NCBI GenBank assembly: GCA_947475995.1
Contig: CANJNI010000001.1
Coordinates: 124,001-188,000, forward strand
Direction of reading: 5' to 3'
Source of the DNA: Beijerinckiaceae bacterium
GTDB taxonomy: Bacteria > Pseudomonadota > Alphaproteobacteria > Rhizobiales > Beijerinckiaceae
Length of the DNA stretch: 64,000 bases
A program made the position numbers and the translations under genes. The notes beneath the pieces were generated by a model. That model was not told the DNA's origin and made no database searches. It saw only the letters and a program-made list of their open reading frames with translations. Numbering within the stretch: the first letter of the stretch is position 1; every line of letters starts with the position of its first letter. Shown piece by piece: positions 11,201-20,368 of the stretch.

Positions 11201-11398
11201 CGGCGCGGTCACGATGGAGGCCACCGTCTCGGGATTGGCGCCCGGAAGCTGCGTGGTGATCTGGATCGTCGGAAAATCAACCTGCGGCAGCGATGACACC
11301 GGCAGTCGCAGATAGCCCAGAATGCCCGCCAGCAAGACCGCGACGGCCAGAAGCGATGTCGCAACCGGCCGCAGGATGAAGGGCGAGGAGACGCTCAT
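8279..11398 (-). CDS. RND efflux pump, inner membrane subunit (MdtB-like, first of two)
   Basis: A 1039-residue HAE1-family pump starting at the ATG at 11398 (MSVSSPFILRPVATSLLAVA); a longer frame upstream overlaps the adaptor gene and is not used. Signatures are GFIVDDAIVMIENI with the TM4 Asp pair and GIVKKNAIMMIDFA. It is recognisably different from the downstream pump (for example LRLPVSSLPQVDFPTIQ against YPFLPVSSMPTIEFPTIR), as expected for MdtB/MdtC-type partners rather than a recent duplication. Its start overlaps the adaptor stop as ATGA and its stop overlaps the next start as ATGA. Confidence 0.93.
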   Translation of the reverse strand: MSVSSPFILRPVATSLLAVAVLLAGILGYLRLPVSSLPQVDFPTIQITTQLPGANPETVASIVTAPLERSFGQIPSLQNMSSVSSFGLSQITLQFDLDRDIDAASQDVQSAINAASSSLPRTLPYPPTYSKVNPADAPIVTLALTSETAPLRTLSDLADTLISPRLSEISGVGRVSIQGGIRPAVRIQADLARLAAYRIGLDELRIAIVGANVAGSKGQLDGVSQSYIIAANDQISAASAYRDIVVATRNGTPVLLRDVAEVIDGLENVRVGGWHDGKPAVIIDVQKQPGANIVQTMKRLQAEVPRIKRSIPAGVDFQIVNDRTTTIRASIDEVEFTLVLSAGLVVMVVLLFLRALRATIIAAVALPLSIIATFAVMWLVGFSLDNLSLMALTIGTGFIVDDAIVMIENIVRNVEAGKKPLQAALDGAREIGFTVISLTFSLIAVFIPLLFMAGLVGRMFREFALTLTIAVVVSAVISLTLTPMMCAMMLRDKPEREPNVLLRWAEKPVTWMSSLYDVTLGWAMRHQALMIWMTFGTALLTVYLYIVMPKGFLPPQDTGLLTAVLEAAPDSSFNEMKRLQEQVGAVLRKDRDVTGVVSVLGIGALNATSNTGRLTIVLRPREERADASTIAERLRREVAAIPGASIYIQPAQDIQISTRSSRSQYQYTLAGSDLRELNDWASKLAARLRETPAFRNVAIETQDGGLQLFIDIDREKAGRLGISMQSVSDTLNSAFGQRQIATIYAQSNQYRVILESAPQYQNDPVSLQKLYVTGAGGAQVPLESFTTITRTTAPLSIAHQEQFPAVTISFDLAQEESLGVAVQDVDRARHDIGMPDSLTGSFNADAAEFQRSLAAEPWLILAAIVTIYLVLGILYESFAHPFTILTTLPSAGVGALLSLNWLGQDLSIIALIGIVLLMGIVKKNAIMMIDFALHAEREDKLSAEEAIIKACRLRFRPIMMTTLAALLGAVPLALATGMGSEFRVPLGVTIIGGLVLSQLLTLYSTPCIYLAVERLRMRLGGARIFREVEEEPVARGAAE

Positions 11399-12669
11399 CC
11401 GGGTGACGGACCGCTGGCCGGCAGGGATCCGCGGCGTTGTCCGCGTCCGCGCTGGTTGGCTGCGGGGGCATCGGCCGCCGGACGCGGCTGCGCTTCCTCG
11501 GGCGGTGTCGGAGCAACGCGCGAGCCATCGCTGATGCGGGCGAATCCGGTGAGCACGATGCGCTGCGGCGGCGCGACGCCGCGTTCGATCACCGAAATCT
11601 GCTCGTCCTGACGACCGACGACCACATCGGTCTTCTTCACCGTATTGTCGTCGCGAATGACGTACACGAACGGTCCGGTGGGCCCGCGCTGCACCGATGC
11701 GGTGGGAGCCACGATGACGTCGCGCAGCGTATCGACAAAGAGGCGCACATTGACGAACTGGCCGGGCCACAGCGATTGCGTCGCATTCGCAAAGCTCGCC
11801 TTCACCTTGATGGTGCCGGTCGTCTGGTCCACCTGGTTGTCGATCACTTCGACATTGCCCTGATCGATGACGCTCGTGTTGTCGGACTCGAGCGCATTGA
11901 CCTGCACGGCCCCGCGGGCCACGGCCGCCTTGAGGGCGCGCAATTGCTGCTGCGGCAGATTGAAGACGATAGAGATGGGCCGCACCTGCGTGATCGTCAC
12001 GATGCCGCTGGCGTCCGACTGGCGAACGATATTGCCGACGTCGACGGCGCGGATGCCGGTGCGCCCGTCGATGGGCGCCCGAATGGTGGCGTTGTCGAGC
12101 AGCGCCTTTGCATTGTCGATCTGCGCCTGATCCACCTGCACGAGCGCTTCAAGCTGGGCGACCTGCGCGCGTTGCGTGTCGGCCTGCTGCTTCGAGCCGA
12201 AGTTCGTCGCCGCAAGGCGCGTGTAGCGTTCGAGATCGATGCGGGCGTTGGCGAGTTGCGCCTCGTCCTGCGCTTTCTTGGCGACTGCCTGATCATATTG
12301 CGCCTGATAGGTGCGGGCGTCGATACGGGCCAGAATCTCGCCGGCCTTCACCTCCTGACCGTCCTTGAACAGAAGTTCGAGCAGGCGTCCGTCCGCCTGC
12401 GCCCGCACAGTGACGGTGTTGAGCGCCTGCACGGTGCCGACGGCGTCCACCGTGACGGGCACGTTGGCGGTCTTCACCTCGACCGCGATGACAGGCGGCG
12501 GAGGTTCGGCGCGGCGACCGCCCGGTCCACCCCGGGCGGCGGGCCCGGTTGCGGTCAGCTGGCGCGCATCCTTGCCCACATAGGGGAGCTTGATCCAGCC
12601 GTTCTGATCCGCGTACCAGGCGCCTGCGCCCGCCGCGACCAGAACCAGGAGAAAGAGAAACTTCTTCAT
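11395..12669 (-). CDS. RND efflux periplasmic adaptor (membrane fusion protein, MdtA-like)
   Basis: Periplasmic adaptor of 424 residues that bridges the inner pumps to the outer membrane channel. It opens with a signal/anchor segment (MKKFLFLLVLVAAGAGAWYA), then a lipoyl half-motif (VRAQADGRLLELLFKDGQEVKAGEILARID), a coiled-coil hairpin (about residues 110-190), the second lipoyl half (ATIRAPIDGRTGIRAVDVGNIV) and a beta-barrel domain. The N-terminal linker has a GPAARGGPGGRRAEPPPP stretch and the C-terminus is Pro/Ala/Arg-rich and likely disordered. The start overlaps the channel gene's stop as ATGA. Confidence 0.94.
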   Translation of the reverse strand: MKKFLFLLVLVAAGAGAWYADQNGWIKLPYVGKDARQLTATGPAARGGPGGRRAEPPPPVIAVEVKTANVPVTVDAVGTVQALNTVTVRAQADGRLLELLFKDGQEVKAGEILARIDARTYQAQYDQAVAKKAQDEAQLANARIDLERYTRLAATNFGSKQQADTQRAQVAQLEALVQVDQAQIDNAKALLDNATIRAPIDGRTGIRAVDVGNIVRQSDASGIVTITQVRPISIVFNLPQQQLRALKAAVARGAVQVNALESDNTSVIDQGNVEVIDNQVDQTTGTIKVKASFANATQSLWPGQFVNVRLFVDTLRDVIVAPTASVQRGPTGPFVYVIRDDNTVKKTDVVVGRQDEQISVIERGVAPPQRIVLTGFARISDGSRVAPTPPEEAQPRPAADAPAANQRGRGQRRGSLPASGPSPG

Positions 12670-14126
12670 CTATCCGTCCGCACCGGCGAAATCGCCGACG
12701 CTTGCAGGTCCGCAGGCAGATGCGAGACAGGCCGCTCGAAACCGCCGCCCAAAGCCTGAAACAATGCGACGAGCGCCTGCATCCTCTGGAAGCGGGTCGT
12801 CGTCAGATTGTCCTGGGCCTGAAACAGGGTCTGCTGTGTGTTGAGCAACGTGACCACGTCGATGGTGCCTTCGCGCAAGCGTTCTTCCGTAATCTGGTAC
12901 GCGCGACGCGCCGACGCCACCACCGCCGACTGCAATCTTTCGTGTTCGGCGGTTTGCCGGACAGCGATCAGGGCGTTTTCGACATCCGCCAGGGCATCGA
13001 CAATCGCCTTGCGGTAATCGGCCAGCAGTTCGGCGTCGCGGCCACGAGCCTGCTGCAACTGCCCTTCTAGCTGATAACCATTGAAAATCGGTTGTGTGAG
13101 CCCTGCCGCCATGGAGGCCGCCAAAGCCTCGGGCCGCAGCAGGTTGGCCAGCGTGATGCTCTCGAAACCCGCCGAACCCGTCAGGTTGAGGCTCGGGAAA
13201 AACGCCTTCCGGGCCGCCTCGATATTCGCTCCCGCCGCCGCCAGCCGGGCTTCGGCGGACGCAATGTCGGGGCGGCGCAGCAGAAGCTGCGCCGGAAGAC
13301 CGGGCCGCACCGCCGGAGCCTTGATCCGGTCAAGACTGCCGCCCGCCACCCGCAGGCTCTCGGGCGTCCGGCCCGCAAGCGTGGCGATGAGCACCCGGGA
13401 TTGCTGCAGCGTCTGCTCCAGAACCGGGATCGAGGCGCGCTGGCTGGCCAGAATGCTTTCCTGCTGGGCGACGTCGAGGGCGGTGGCGGTGCCGACCTGC
13501 AGGCGGGTGCGGAAGGCGGCCAGCACATTTTCGGCGATGGCGCCGTTCTGGCGCGCCAGCCTCAGGCGGTCCTGCGCCAGCAAAACCTGAAAATAGGCGT
13601 TTGCGACCGAGCCGAGCGCCGTCAGGGCGACAGTCTCCCGATCGTACCGGGTAGCCTCCGCATTCAGCCGTCCGGCCAGGGCAAGGTCGCGGTTGCGGCC
13701 CCAGAAATCAACCGCGTAGCTGGCGGTGACGCCGAGCCCGAAACTGTTGCCGACCGACGAGGTGAACGGCCCCGTCTTCGACCGGTTGGTGCCGGGCGTC
13801 ATGCGGCGGGAGGCGTCGGCGGACCCTTCCAGCCGGGGAAACAGGGGCGACTCCGTCACGGTCGCCTGCGCATCGGCCTGCGCGATGCGGGCGGCGGCGG
13901 CGGCTATGTCGAAATTTCCCGCGAGGGTCGCGTCGGTCAGACGCGCCAGTTCCGCCGAGCCGAAGAGACGCGGCCATTCCGTGCTGACGGCGGGAGCCGC
14001 GCCTGATGCGCCCACATCAAACGTCTTCGGCAGCACGACGGCGTTCATCAGGACGAGCTTGTCGTCGGACGCGCAGCCGGAGAGGCCCAGCGCAAGCGCC
14101 AGCGCTGCGGCGCCTTGCGGCCGCAT
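12666..14126 (-). CDS. Outer membrane efflux lipoprotein, NodT/OprM type
   Basis: TolC-like channel subunit of the pump encoded downstream. The chosen start at 14126 gives a compact lipoprotein signal, MRPQGAAALALALGLSGC, with lipobox LSGC and Cys18 as the lipidation site; the mature protein carries the two repeated outer-membrane-factor domains with long helices (TLAGNFDIAAAAARIAQADA, AEARLAAAGANIEAARKAFF, TEERLREGTIDVVTLLNTQQ). The frame is open to 14279, and upstream Met or GTG starts are possible, since no convincing ribosome site marks 14126. It is the first gene of the efflux operon and is divergent from the cupin gene. Confidence 0.9.
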   Translation of the reverse strand: MRPQGAAALALALGLSGCASDDKLVLMNAVVLPKTFDVGASGAAPAVSTEWPRLFGSAELARLTDATLAGNFDIAAAAARIAQADAQATVTESPLFPRLEGSADASRRMTPGTNRSKTGPFTSSVGNSFGLGVTASYAVDFWGRNRDLALAGRLNAEATRYDRETVALTALGSVANAYFQVLLAQDRLRLARQNGAIAENVLAAFRTRLQVGTATALDVAQQESILASQRASIPVLEQTLQQSRVLIATLAGRTPESLRVAGGSLDRIKAPAVRPGLPAQLLLRRPDIASAEARLAAAGANIEAARKAFFPSLNLTGSAGFESITLANLLRPEALAASMAAGLTQPIFNGYQLEGQLQQARGRDAELLADYRKAIVDALADVENALIAVRQTAEHERLQSAVVASARRAYQITEERLREGTIDVVTLLNTQQTLFQAQDNLTTTRFQRMQALVALFQALGGGFERPVSHLPADLQASAISPVRTDR

Positions 14127-14336
14127 CGAGCGTCGGGACTTGACCAGACTGAACACCACGTTGCGCACACTGACCGGAGGGGCCGCCGGTCCGCCCCGAT
14201 GTACCATCGGGCGCGCCGGGACGAACCGGGCGGAATCCGCCCGGACCGCCATTGGCCGCAAGGGCGCTCGTGCGGGCAAGTTACAAATGGGTTAGGTTTG
14301 CGGCTTATGCACTGCAAAACCTCGCCGGAAACAAAC

Positions 14337-14804
14337 ATGAACGATCATTCCCCGACCGCCCGCTGGAAACATGACGGCGTGCAGGTGATCCCCGGCGGGT
14401 CGCTCGATCCGAACACGGCGCAGACGCCCGGCATGGACCGCAAGGCCGCCATCGACTTCGCCCGCGCGGGCGCGCAAAAACTGTGGGCCGGAACCGTCTC
14501 GATTCATCCCGACGCCAAGACCGGCGCACATCATCACGGCCCGCTGGAAAGCGTCATCTATGTGGTGCGCGGCAAGGCGCGGATGCGCTGGGGCGACAGG
14601 CTCGAATTCACCGCCGAGGCCGGTCCGGGCGATTTCATCTTCGTGCCGCCCTATGTGCCGCATCAGGAAATCAACGCCAGCCGCGACGAGACGCTCGAAT
14701 GCGTGCTGGTGCGCAGCGACGGTCAGGCGACGGCGGTCAATCTGGACATCGAGCCGGTGGAGAAGCCGGAGTCGGTGCTGTGGGTGGACCCGATCCACCG
14801 CTGA
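14337..14804 (+). CDS. Cupin-domain protein
   Basis: A 155-residue single-domain cupin. The metal-binding motif is visible as THHH-like GAHHHGPLESVIYVVRG (His-x-His, then Glu, then Gly) and the second motif as GDFIFVPPYVPHQEINAS. Such small proteins bind Fe, Mn or Zn and act as isomerases, dioxygenases or ligand sensors; nothing here fixes the role. The ATG at 14337 is preferred (MNDHSPTARW, preceded by GGAAACAAAC), although an in-frame ATG at 14307 exists. It is divergent from the efflux operon; whether it affects that operon is unknown. Confidence 0.75.
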   Translation: MNDHSPTARWKHDGVQVIPGGSLDPNTAQTPGMDRKAAIDFARAGAQKLWAGTVSIHPDAKTGAHHHGPLESVIYVVRGKARMRWGDRLEFTAEAGPGDFIFVPPYVPHQEINASRDETLECVLVRSDGQATAVNLDIEPVEKPESVLWVDPIHR

Positions 14805-14819
14805 CGCACCCAGTCGGAT

Positions 14820-15692
14820 TCAGGCGAGCCAACCCATCTGAAAGCCGACCAGCAGCAGGACGCCGAGGCCAATGCGGTAGATCGCGAAGGGCCAAGAGGA
14901 AAAGTTTTCCAGCAGCCGCATCAGGCCCCAGATGGCCGCGAAGGCGGAGGCCGAGGCCACAGCGAGGCCGACTCCGAGGATCATCCAGGCTTCCGCCCCG
15001 ATGCCGGCCTTCCAGAGTTCGAGAAATTCCAGCAGGCCCGCAGCCGTGATGGCCGGAAGGCCCATGAGGAACGAAAAGCGCGCGGCTTCCTCTGCTTCGA
15101 AATCGCGGAACATGGCGGCGGTGAGCGTCGAGCCCGAACGAGACACGCCCGGAATGAGGGCGCCCACCTAGGCGAGGCCGACGATGAGGAAGTCGGTCAT
15201 CGTGGCAGATTCGGCCTTGCGCGTGTGGTTGCAATAAAGCTGCGCCAGCACCAGCAGAACGCCCATCACGATGCAGGAAATGCCGATGACCTGAAGTCCG
15301 CGCAACGGCGTGTCGCAGGTGTTGAGCAGCTTCTTGAACAACAAGCCGAAGACGATGATCGGGATCGTCGCCACCACGATGCCGAGCGCAAAACGAAAGC
15401 TCTTGTCCCTGAAATCGCGCTTCACGATGGCGTTGATCGAGCCCGTCGTCAGGCCCCAGATATCGCTCCAGAAATAGCTGACGACAGCCGCCAGCGCCGC
15501 AAGCTGCATGGCGGCCGAAAAGGCGGAGCCCGGATCGCGCCAGCCGAGCAGCGCGGGCACGATCCGCATGTGGGCGGTCGAGGAAATCGGAAGGAGTTCG
15601 GTGATGCCCTGCACCACGCCGAGCGCCGCGACCTTGGCGTAGCCGAGGGCCACGAAGCCCGTGTCGACGCCTTCGGTGCAAACATTCGCCAT
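14820..15692 (-). pseudogene. uppP: Undecaprenyl-diphosphatase UppP/BacA, interrupted by an in-frame TAG
   Basis: Integral membrane enzyme that recycles undecaprenyl diphosphate for cell-wall synthesis and gives bacitracin resistance. Both family motifs are intact: QGITELLPISSTAHM near the N-terminus and ALIPGVSRSGSTLTAAMF in the second half. Codon 175 (15168-15170) is TAG, in the sequence GLA-stop-VGALIPG, exactly where homologues normally have Gln (GLAQ before ALIPG). No frameshift is present, so the 115 residues after the stop are in frame and well conserved. The full frame would be 290 residues. The start at 15692 has a GGGGA ribosome site. As written only a truncated 174-residue product lacking the catalytic PGxSRSG segment would be made. 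It could equally be a sequence error. Confidence 0.85.
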
Positions 15693-15808
15693 GAAAATCC
15701 CCGGGCAGCGCGCCGAAAGAGGCGCGAATCGCGCGGGATCAGCGACATGAACCGGGCCGAGGGCTAGACCCCGGCCCGGACCATGTAAAGATCTGCGTTA
15801 CCGAAAAC

Positions 15809-16969
15809 TCAGTAGTTATCCGTGCCGGTTCCCGGGACAGCCGGACGGCGCTGGCTGCGCGGTCCCTGATAAGCCGCTGCCGGCAGGCTCGAGTCGAGCC
15901 GCGAACCTGTCGGCGGTGGCGGCGTCATATAGGGCGACGGCTGGGCCGTGGCGGGCTGCGCATTCCGGTATGCGGCGTTCGAACCCGCGACGGGCGCCAG
16001 ATAGCGCGGTCCGTTGTTGGGCTGCTGATAGGCCGGAATCGTCTGCAGCACCGGCTGCGATTGCTGCTGCGGCTGTTCGGCGACGTCGACCTTCGGCCGC
16101 ACGCGGCGCGTGGCGACGCGGGTCGGGGCGCGCGGTCTTGGAGCTTCCCGGGCGACCGGCTCGGGCGTGCCGAGTTCGGCTTCCAGCGAGGCGGTGCGGG
16201 TGGCCGGAGCCCCGAAGGCGACACGGCGATCCGCCGAGCCCGCATCGGCGGCGCCGCCCTGCGCCAGCAGGCGATTGAGGGTCTGCACCGTGCCGATCAC
16301 CATCTGGCTCACATAGACGGCGAGCTGATCCACTGTCGCATCCTTGCGGCAGATGCGGACGCGGATATTGGCGGGCGCAGCGCCGGTTCCGCCCGAAAGA
16401 CTCAGGCGGCTCAGCAGGCTCACCTGCCCGGGGCGAATGGAGTTGAGATCGTTGATCCACTGCCACGCATAGATGCAGCGCATGGCGGCAGAACGTCCGA
16501 TCGCGAGACCGAACGGACCATAGGAATTGGTCATGTTGCGCTCGGTGATCTGCATCGACATTCCGGGGAAGCGATCTGCCACTTCGGACGTGATGCCGGA
16601 CTCGGTCGGCGGCGAAATCGGAACGTAAAGATCGTAGCGGCCGCCTTCGGCCTGCGTCTGCACCGAAATGTCGATGCGGTTCTCCATGCCCTTCTGGCTT
16701 TCGCCATCAAGCACGATCTGCTGGCTTGCGCCGTTGACATAGCGGCGTTCGCGCACCGTCACAACGCGGCCAGCGCCGCTCGGCAGGCGCACGAAAGAAG
16801 ATTCCGCCCCAACGGTCGAAATCGGAACGCCCGGCGTTTCGAGCGCGGTCGCCGTAAAGGCCGGATCGATCATCGGCAGTTGCGCAATGTCCTCGCGCGG
16901 GGACGATCCGCAGGCCGCAACCGCCAGAACGGCGGACAGCAGCGTCACATTGCGGATGGCGGCATGCAT
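15809..16969 (-). CDS. bcsN: Cellulose biosynthesis lipoprotein BcsN
   Basis: A 386-residue predicted lipoprotein (MHAAIRNVTLLSAVLAVAAC, Cys20) encoded last in the bcs operon. The conserved part (to about residue 250) includes VTVRERRYVNGASQQIVLDG and AAMRCIYAWQWINDL; the C-terminal third is a Pro/Gln/Ala-rich tail likely to be disordered. A good ribosome site (GGAGGT, seven bases before ATG) fixes the start at 16969, just after the stop of the TPR gene. BcsN is an accessory protein known from alphaproteobacterial cellulose operons; its biochemical role is unknown. The assignment rests on the bcs context plus recollection of the family. Confidence 0.75.
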   Translation of the reverse strand: MHAAIRNVTLLSAVLAVAACGSSPREDIAQLPMIDPAFTATALETPGVPISTVGAESSFVRLPSGAGRVVTVRERRYVNGASQQIVLDGESQKGMENRIDISVQTQAEGGRYDLYVPISPPTESGITSEVADRFPGMSMQITERNMTNSYGPFGLAIGRSAAMRCIYAWQWINDLNSIRPGQVSLLSRLSLSGGTGAAPANIRVRICRKDATVDQLAVYVSQMVIGTVQTLNRLLAQGGAADAGSADRRVAFGAPATRTASLEAELGTPEPVAREAPRPRAPTRVATRRVRPKVDVAEQPQQQSQPVLQTIPAYQQPNNGPRYLAPVAGSNAAYRNAQPATAQPSPYMTPPPPTGSRLDSSLPAAAYQGPRSQRRPAVPGTGTDNY

Positions 16970-16970
16970 G

Positions 16971-19136
16971 TCAGCGACCTCCGGCCTGCTTTTGCGCGGC
17001 TTCGTCGCCCACAGGTTCAAGCGCCCAGAGCGTGCCGGCCGGCGCGATATGCATCGAGGACGTCGGCCACGACGCCGTCGCGATTCCGTTCCAGCCGGGC
17101 AACAGCGAGAAGCCCCATTTTTCATACGGCATCGGGCCAACGCCCGGCACGCGGCGCGCCACAAGCGGCCAGGGTCCGGGGAAAGGCTCGCGCCCGAACA
17201 ATCCAACCTGCTGGGCGGTCGCGGCGTCGGCGTTCTGGCCGCTGGCGACATAACGCAGATCGTTTTCCGGATACATCGAGATCGGGAAGACCTTCGGATC
17301 GAGCTTCGGCATCTGCTCGACTGCAGCAACGCCCGCCGGTCCGGCCAGATTGGCGAATTGCGGCTGCGGCACAAGACCCCACGAATATTGCCGCGTCGGA
17401 TCGTTGACCACCGCGCCGGCATTCGGGATCGTCACGGTCTGCCGTCCCTGCAGCGCTTGCTGCGGCAGGATCTGCGCCTGATAGGGCGACTGCTGCTGAT
17501 AGGGCGACTGGCCGAGCACCTGCTGGCCGGCAACCTGCTGACCCACCATCGGCTGACCGACGATCGGCGCACCGGTCGGAGGCGCCAGATAGACCGGCTG
17601 TCCGGGAACCTGCGGCTGAATCAACTGGCCGCCCGCCACCTGCTGCTGACGCTGCTGCACGGTCATGTCGCAGGGCGTCGGCGGGCGCACGATATTGTCC
17701 GGGAAGATCAGCTCCACGACCTTCGGGAACAGCCCGTCATAGCGGTTCACCAGTTCGGTGAATTCCTTGCCCTTCTTCAGGCGGCGAAGGGTCAGGGCGT
17801 AGCCGTAAACGGTGGCTTCCTTCGGGTGCCACGCGACGGCGCGCTGGAACCATTGCAAAGCCACGTCGAACTGGCAGGAATTATAGGCGTACCAGGCGAG
17901 CGCCTGCGCGCCTTCGCCGGACGCCGTTTACATCGTCACCTGACCATAGCGCAGCAGACGCTCCGGCTCGATGTAGGGCGGAATTTCCTTGGTCAGATCC
18001 GTTTCGAGAATGTCGATGAACAGTATCGCATTGTTGATGAGCGGCTGACGCCACGCATAGGAGACTTCTTCCGTCTCGCGCTTCATGCCGAGCTGGCGCA
18101 GGGCATGCGCGAGCCCGTGGGCGATCATGGCGTCGCCGCCCTTTTCGAGCGAGATCTTGAAATATTCGAGCGCGTTCCGGTAGTCCTTCAGCTTGTAAAG
18201 GTACCAGGCGCACAGGCCGGACTGGTTGGGGTCCTCGTCGCCGCGCGCGGCGATCTGGAAGGCTTCCCAATCCTGCGCCGGAATTTCCTCGGCGCGTTCG
18301 TCGTGCAGAAAGGCGCTGATGCAGGCGCGCGTGATATCGATCAGGATGACGTCGAATTCGTTCTGGCCGTTGCGCGTATTGCCGAGCGCGATGAGACGCT
18401 CGACGTCCATCATGCGCAATGTGCCCATCGCCTTCTGGACGGTGGCCAGACGTTCCTGCGGACGGTTGTTGCGGCGCAGGATCGTTTCGTAAAGCGCCAG
18501 AGCGTCCGAATTCTGCTTCGCCTTGGCGAGCGCTTCGGCCACGATCCACATCGCTTCGACGTCGGTGTCGTCGAGCGCCTGCGGAGAAGACTTGAACAGT
18601 TCGACGAGCTTGTCGATGTCGCCCGTGCGCCAAAGAGCCATGATGCGCAGGCGCGCGTCCTTGCGGGCGACCTTGTTGAGCAGGTCGCGCGAGGGCTGCC
18701 ATTCGGGGTCGATGCCCATGCGCTCGCCGATCATGGCGCGCAATTCATCCAGCTTGTCGGCGGAGAACAGCGCCCAGAGTTCGTCCTCGTCCTCGCCGCC
18801 GGGTTCCGAGGTGTCCCAAAGGTCCTCGGGCACGCGCCAGTTCGGATAGAGGCGCTGCAGGCGCTTGATCTCGGTGTTGACGCGCGCGGTCTGCTTCTGC
18901 TGCGCGTAGTAGCGCAGCGCGCTTTCGTCCGGACCGTCGGCGGGCTGCGCAAAAAGAGGCCGCTGGATGAGCGGCATTGCGGCCGCGTCGGGCGATTGCT
19001 TCGGAGCGCCTGCGGTGGCGGCCGAAGGCGCACTGGTGATGAAGCCGCTGTCGAACTGCGCAAAAGCGGGCGATGCGGCCAGCAAGGCCGTCGCCGCCGC
19101 AGTGGCGAGGAGGAGGGAGTTCAACCGCGCAGACAT
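16971..19136 (-). pseudogene. TPR-rich cellulose export protein (BcsK-like), interrupted by in-frame TAA
   Basis: Reads as one 721-codon frame from the ATG at 19136 (signal peptide MSARLNSLLLATAAATALLAASPAFA) with helical TPR-like repeats such as ALALYETILRRNNRPQERLA and ALEYFKISLEKGGDAMIAHG. Codon 403 (17928-17930) is TAA; the same frame continues at once with TASGEGAQALAWYAYNSCQF and another TPR-like unit (VALQWFQRAVAWHPKEATVY), then a Gln/Pro-rich linker and a conserved-looking C-terminus. There is no plausible restart before the TPR continuation except GTG at 17864. In this operon type the TPR protein takes the place of BcsC as periplasmic scaffold for the glucan. The start overlaps the end of bcsZ by 16 bases. 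Either a nonsense mutation or a base error. Confidence 0.75.
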
Positions 19137-20368
19137 GACGAATATCTCATTTCAGCAGCGATGAGCGCCATTAGATGCAGCGTTGCCGGGTAATAGTTTT
19201 CCGTCGCCCTTGGAGATCGGAAGTCGCGCGGCAATTGCGAGCCCGTGACTGCGCACATGGTTAACAAAGCGACAGCGGTGTAGCCGGACTCGGACATGAG
19301 CGCGCCCTTGCGGCCCGTGGCGGTGTCGATCGACGCCATCTGCACCGTGCTCGAGCCGCCCCACAGGCTGGCGAAAGATACATAGTGGTCGCGTTCGCCG
19401 ATGCCCGCCCAGGCCATGTAGAGCGGAATGCGGATCGCATTGTAGGAGAAGACCTGCTGAAAATTGTCGGCAGGCCGCACGGTTCCGTTCTTCGCCGAGA
19501 TCCATTCGGTCGGCAGCCCGGCGGAACCGAAGCGCGAGGCCTTCACGAGATCGAGGCCGGTCTGGCTGATGCCCGACCAGTCGATTTCCGGCGCAACAAG
19601 CGAGAGGCGCGCAAAGGCCGGGAACACCCAATAGGACAAGTTGACGACCGGACCATCGGGCCGGTCTTCCGCCGAGAAGCCCGAAACCGCCGGCAGCATC
19701 AGCGAACCGAACTTGGTTTTGTTGATGATCGTCTTGCGGCCGACCTCCACGGCGATGCGGCGCGCCGCAATGCGGTAGGACGTATCGTTCCACAGATCGC
19801 CCGCTTCAACCAGGGCCCAGGCGACCAGAATGTCGCCGTCGGTGGCGTTGTTCATGTCGGCGACGCCGGGGCGCGTGTTCGGTTCCCAGCGCCAGGCGAG
19901 CAACTGATCGTCGCGCACCAGCAGATTCGCCCGCGTCCAGCCCCAGATGCGCTCGAAGGCGTTGCGATCCTTGGCGGCCACCGCGAGCAGCATGGCGTAG
20001 CCCTGCCCTTCGCTATGGCTGATCATGCCGTTGGCGGTGTCGACCACGCGGCCGCGATCCGTGATGAAACGCGCCTTGTAGGCCGACCAGACTTCGAGAT
20101 TCTTCAGCGCGCCGCCGAGCGGCGTCACGGTGGCGTCGAGCTTCAGCGGGCCGAGGGTCACAGTCGGGGCTGCGCCGGGGGCCGGAGCGGCATTCTGGCC
20201 GGGAATGATCTGGCGAACGGCGGGCGGCTGTGAACCGGGAGGCTGCGTGGCCCCTGCCGCAACGCCGAGCGGCGCCTGCATGATGACAGGCGCGATCTGC
20301 GCGCGCGCCGGCAACGCCGCCGCAAGGCAGAAGAACACGAGGGACAAAAGCAAGTTGACGCGGCGCAT
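19121..20368 (-). CDS. bcsZ: Endo-1,4-beta-glucanase BcsZ (GH8)
   Basis: Periplasmic glycoside hydrolase family 8 endoglucanase of the cellulose operon, about 415 residues, with Sec signal MRRVNLLLSLVFFCLAAALPARA. The catalytic acid motif SEGQGYAM occurs near residue 119 and the second family block NATDGDILVAWALVEAGDLW near residue 178. BcsZ trims nascent cellulose or relieves torsion during export. Start is ATG at 20368 (TGATG overlap with the bcsB stop) or the GTG one codon upstream; both imply coupling. A Pro/Ala-rich stretch follows the signal peptide. Confidence 0.92.
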   Translation of the reverse strand: MRRVNLLLSLVFFCLAAALPARAQIAPVIMQAPLGVAAGATQPPGSQPPAVRQIIPGQNAAPAPGAAPTVTLGPLKLDATVTPLGGALKNLEVWSAYKARFITDRGRVVDTANGMISHSEGQGYAMLLAVAAKDRNAFERIWGWTRANLLVRDDQLLAWRWEPNTRPGVADMNNATDGDILVAWALVEAGDLWNDTSYRIAARRIAVEVGRKTIINKTKFGSLMLPAVSGFSAEDRPDGPVVNLSYWVFPAFARLSLVAPEIDWSGISQTGLDLVKASRFGSAGLPTEWISAKNGTVRPADNFQQVFSYNAIRIPLYMAWAGIGERDHYVSFASLWGGSSTVQMASIDTATGRKGALMSESGYTAVALLTMCAVTGSQLPRDFRSPRATENYYPATLHLMALIAAEMRYSSCLRG

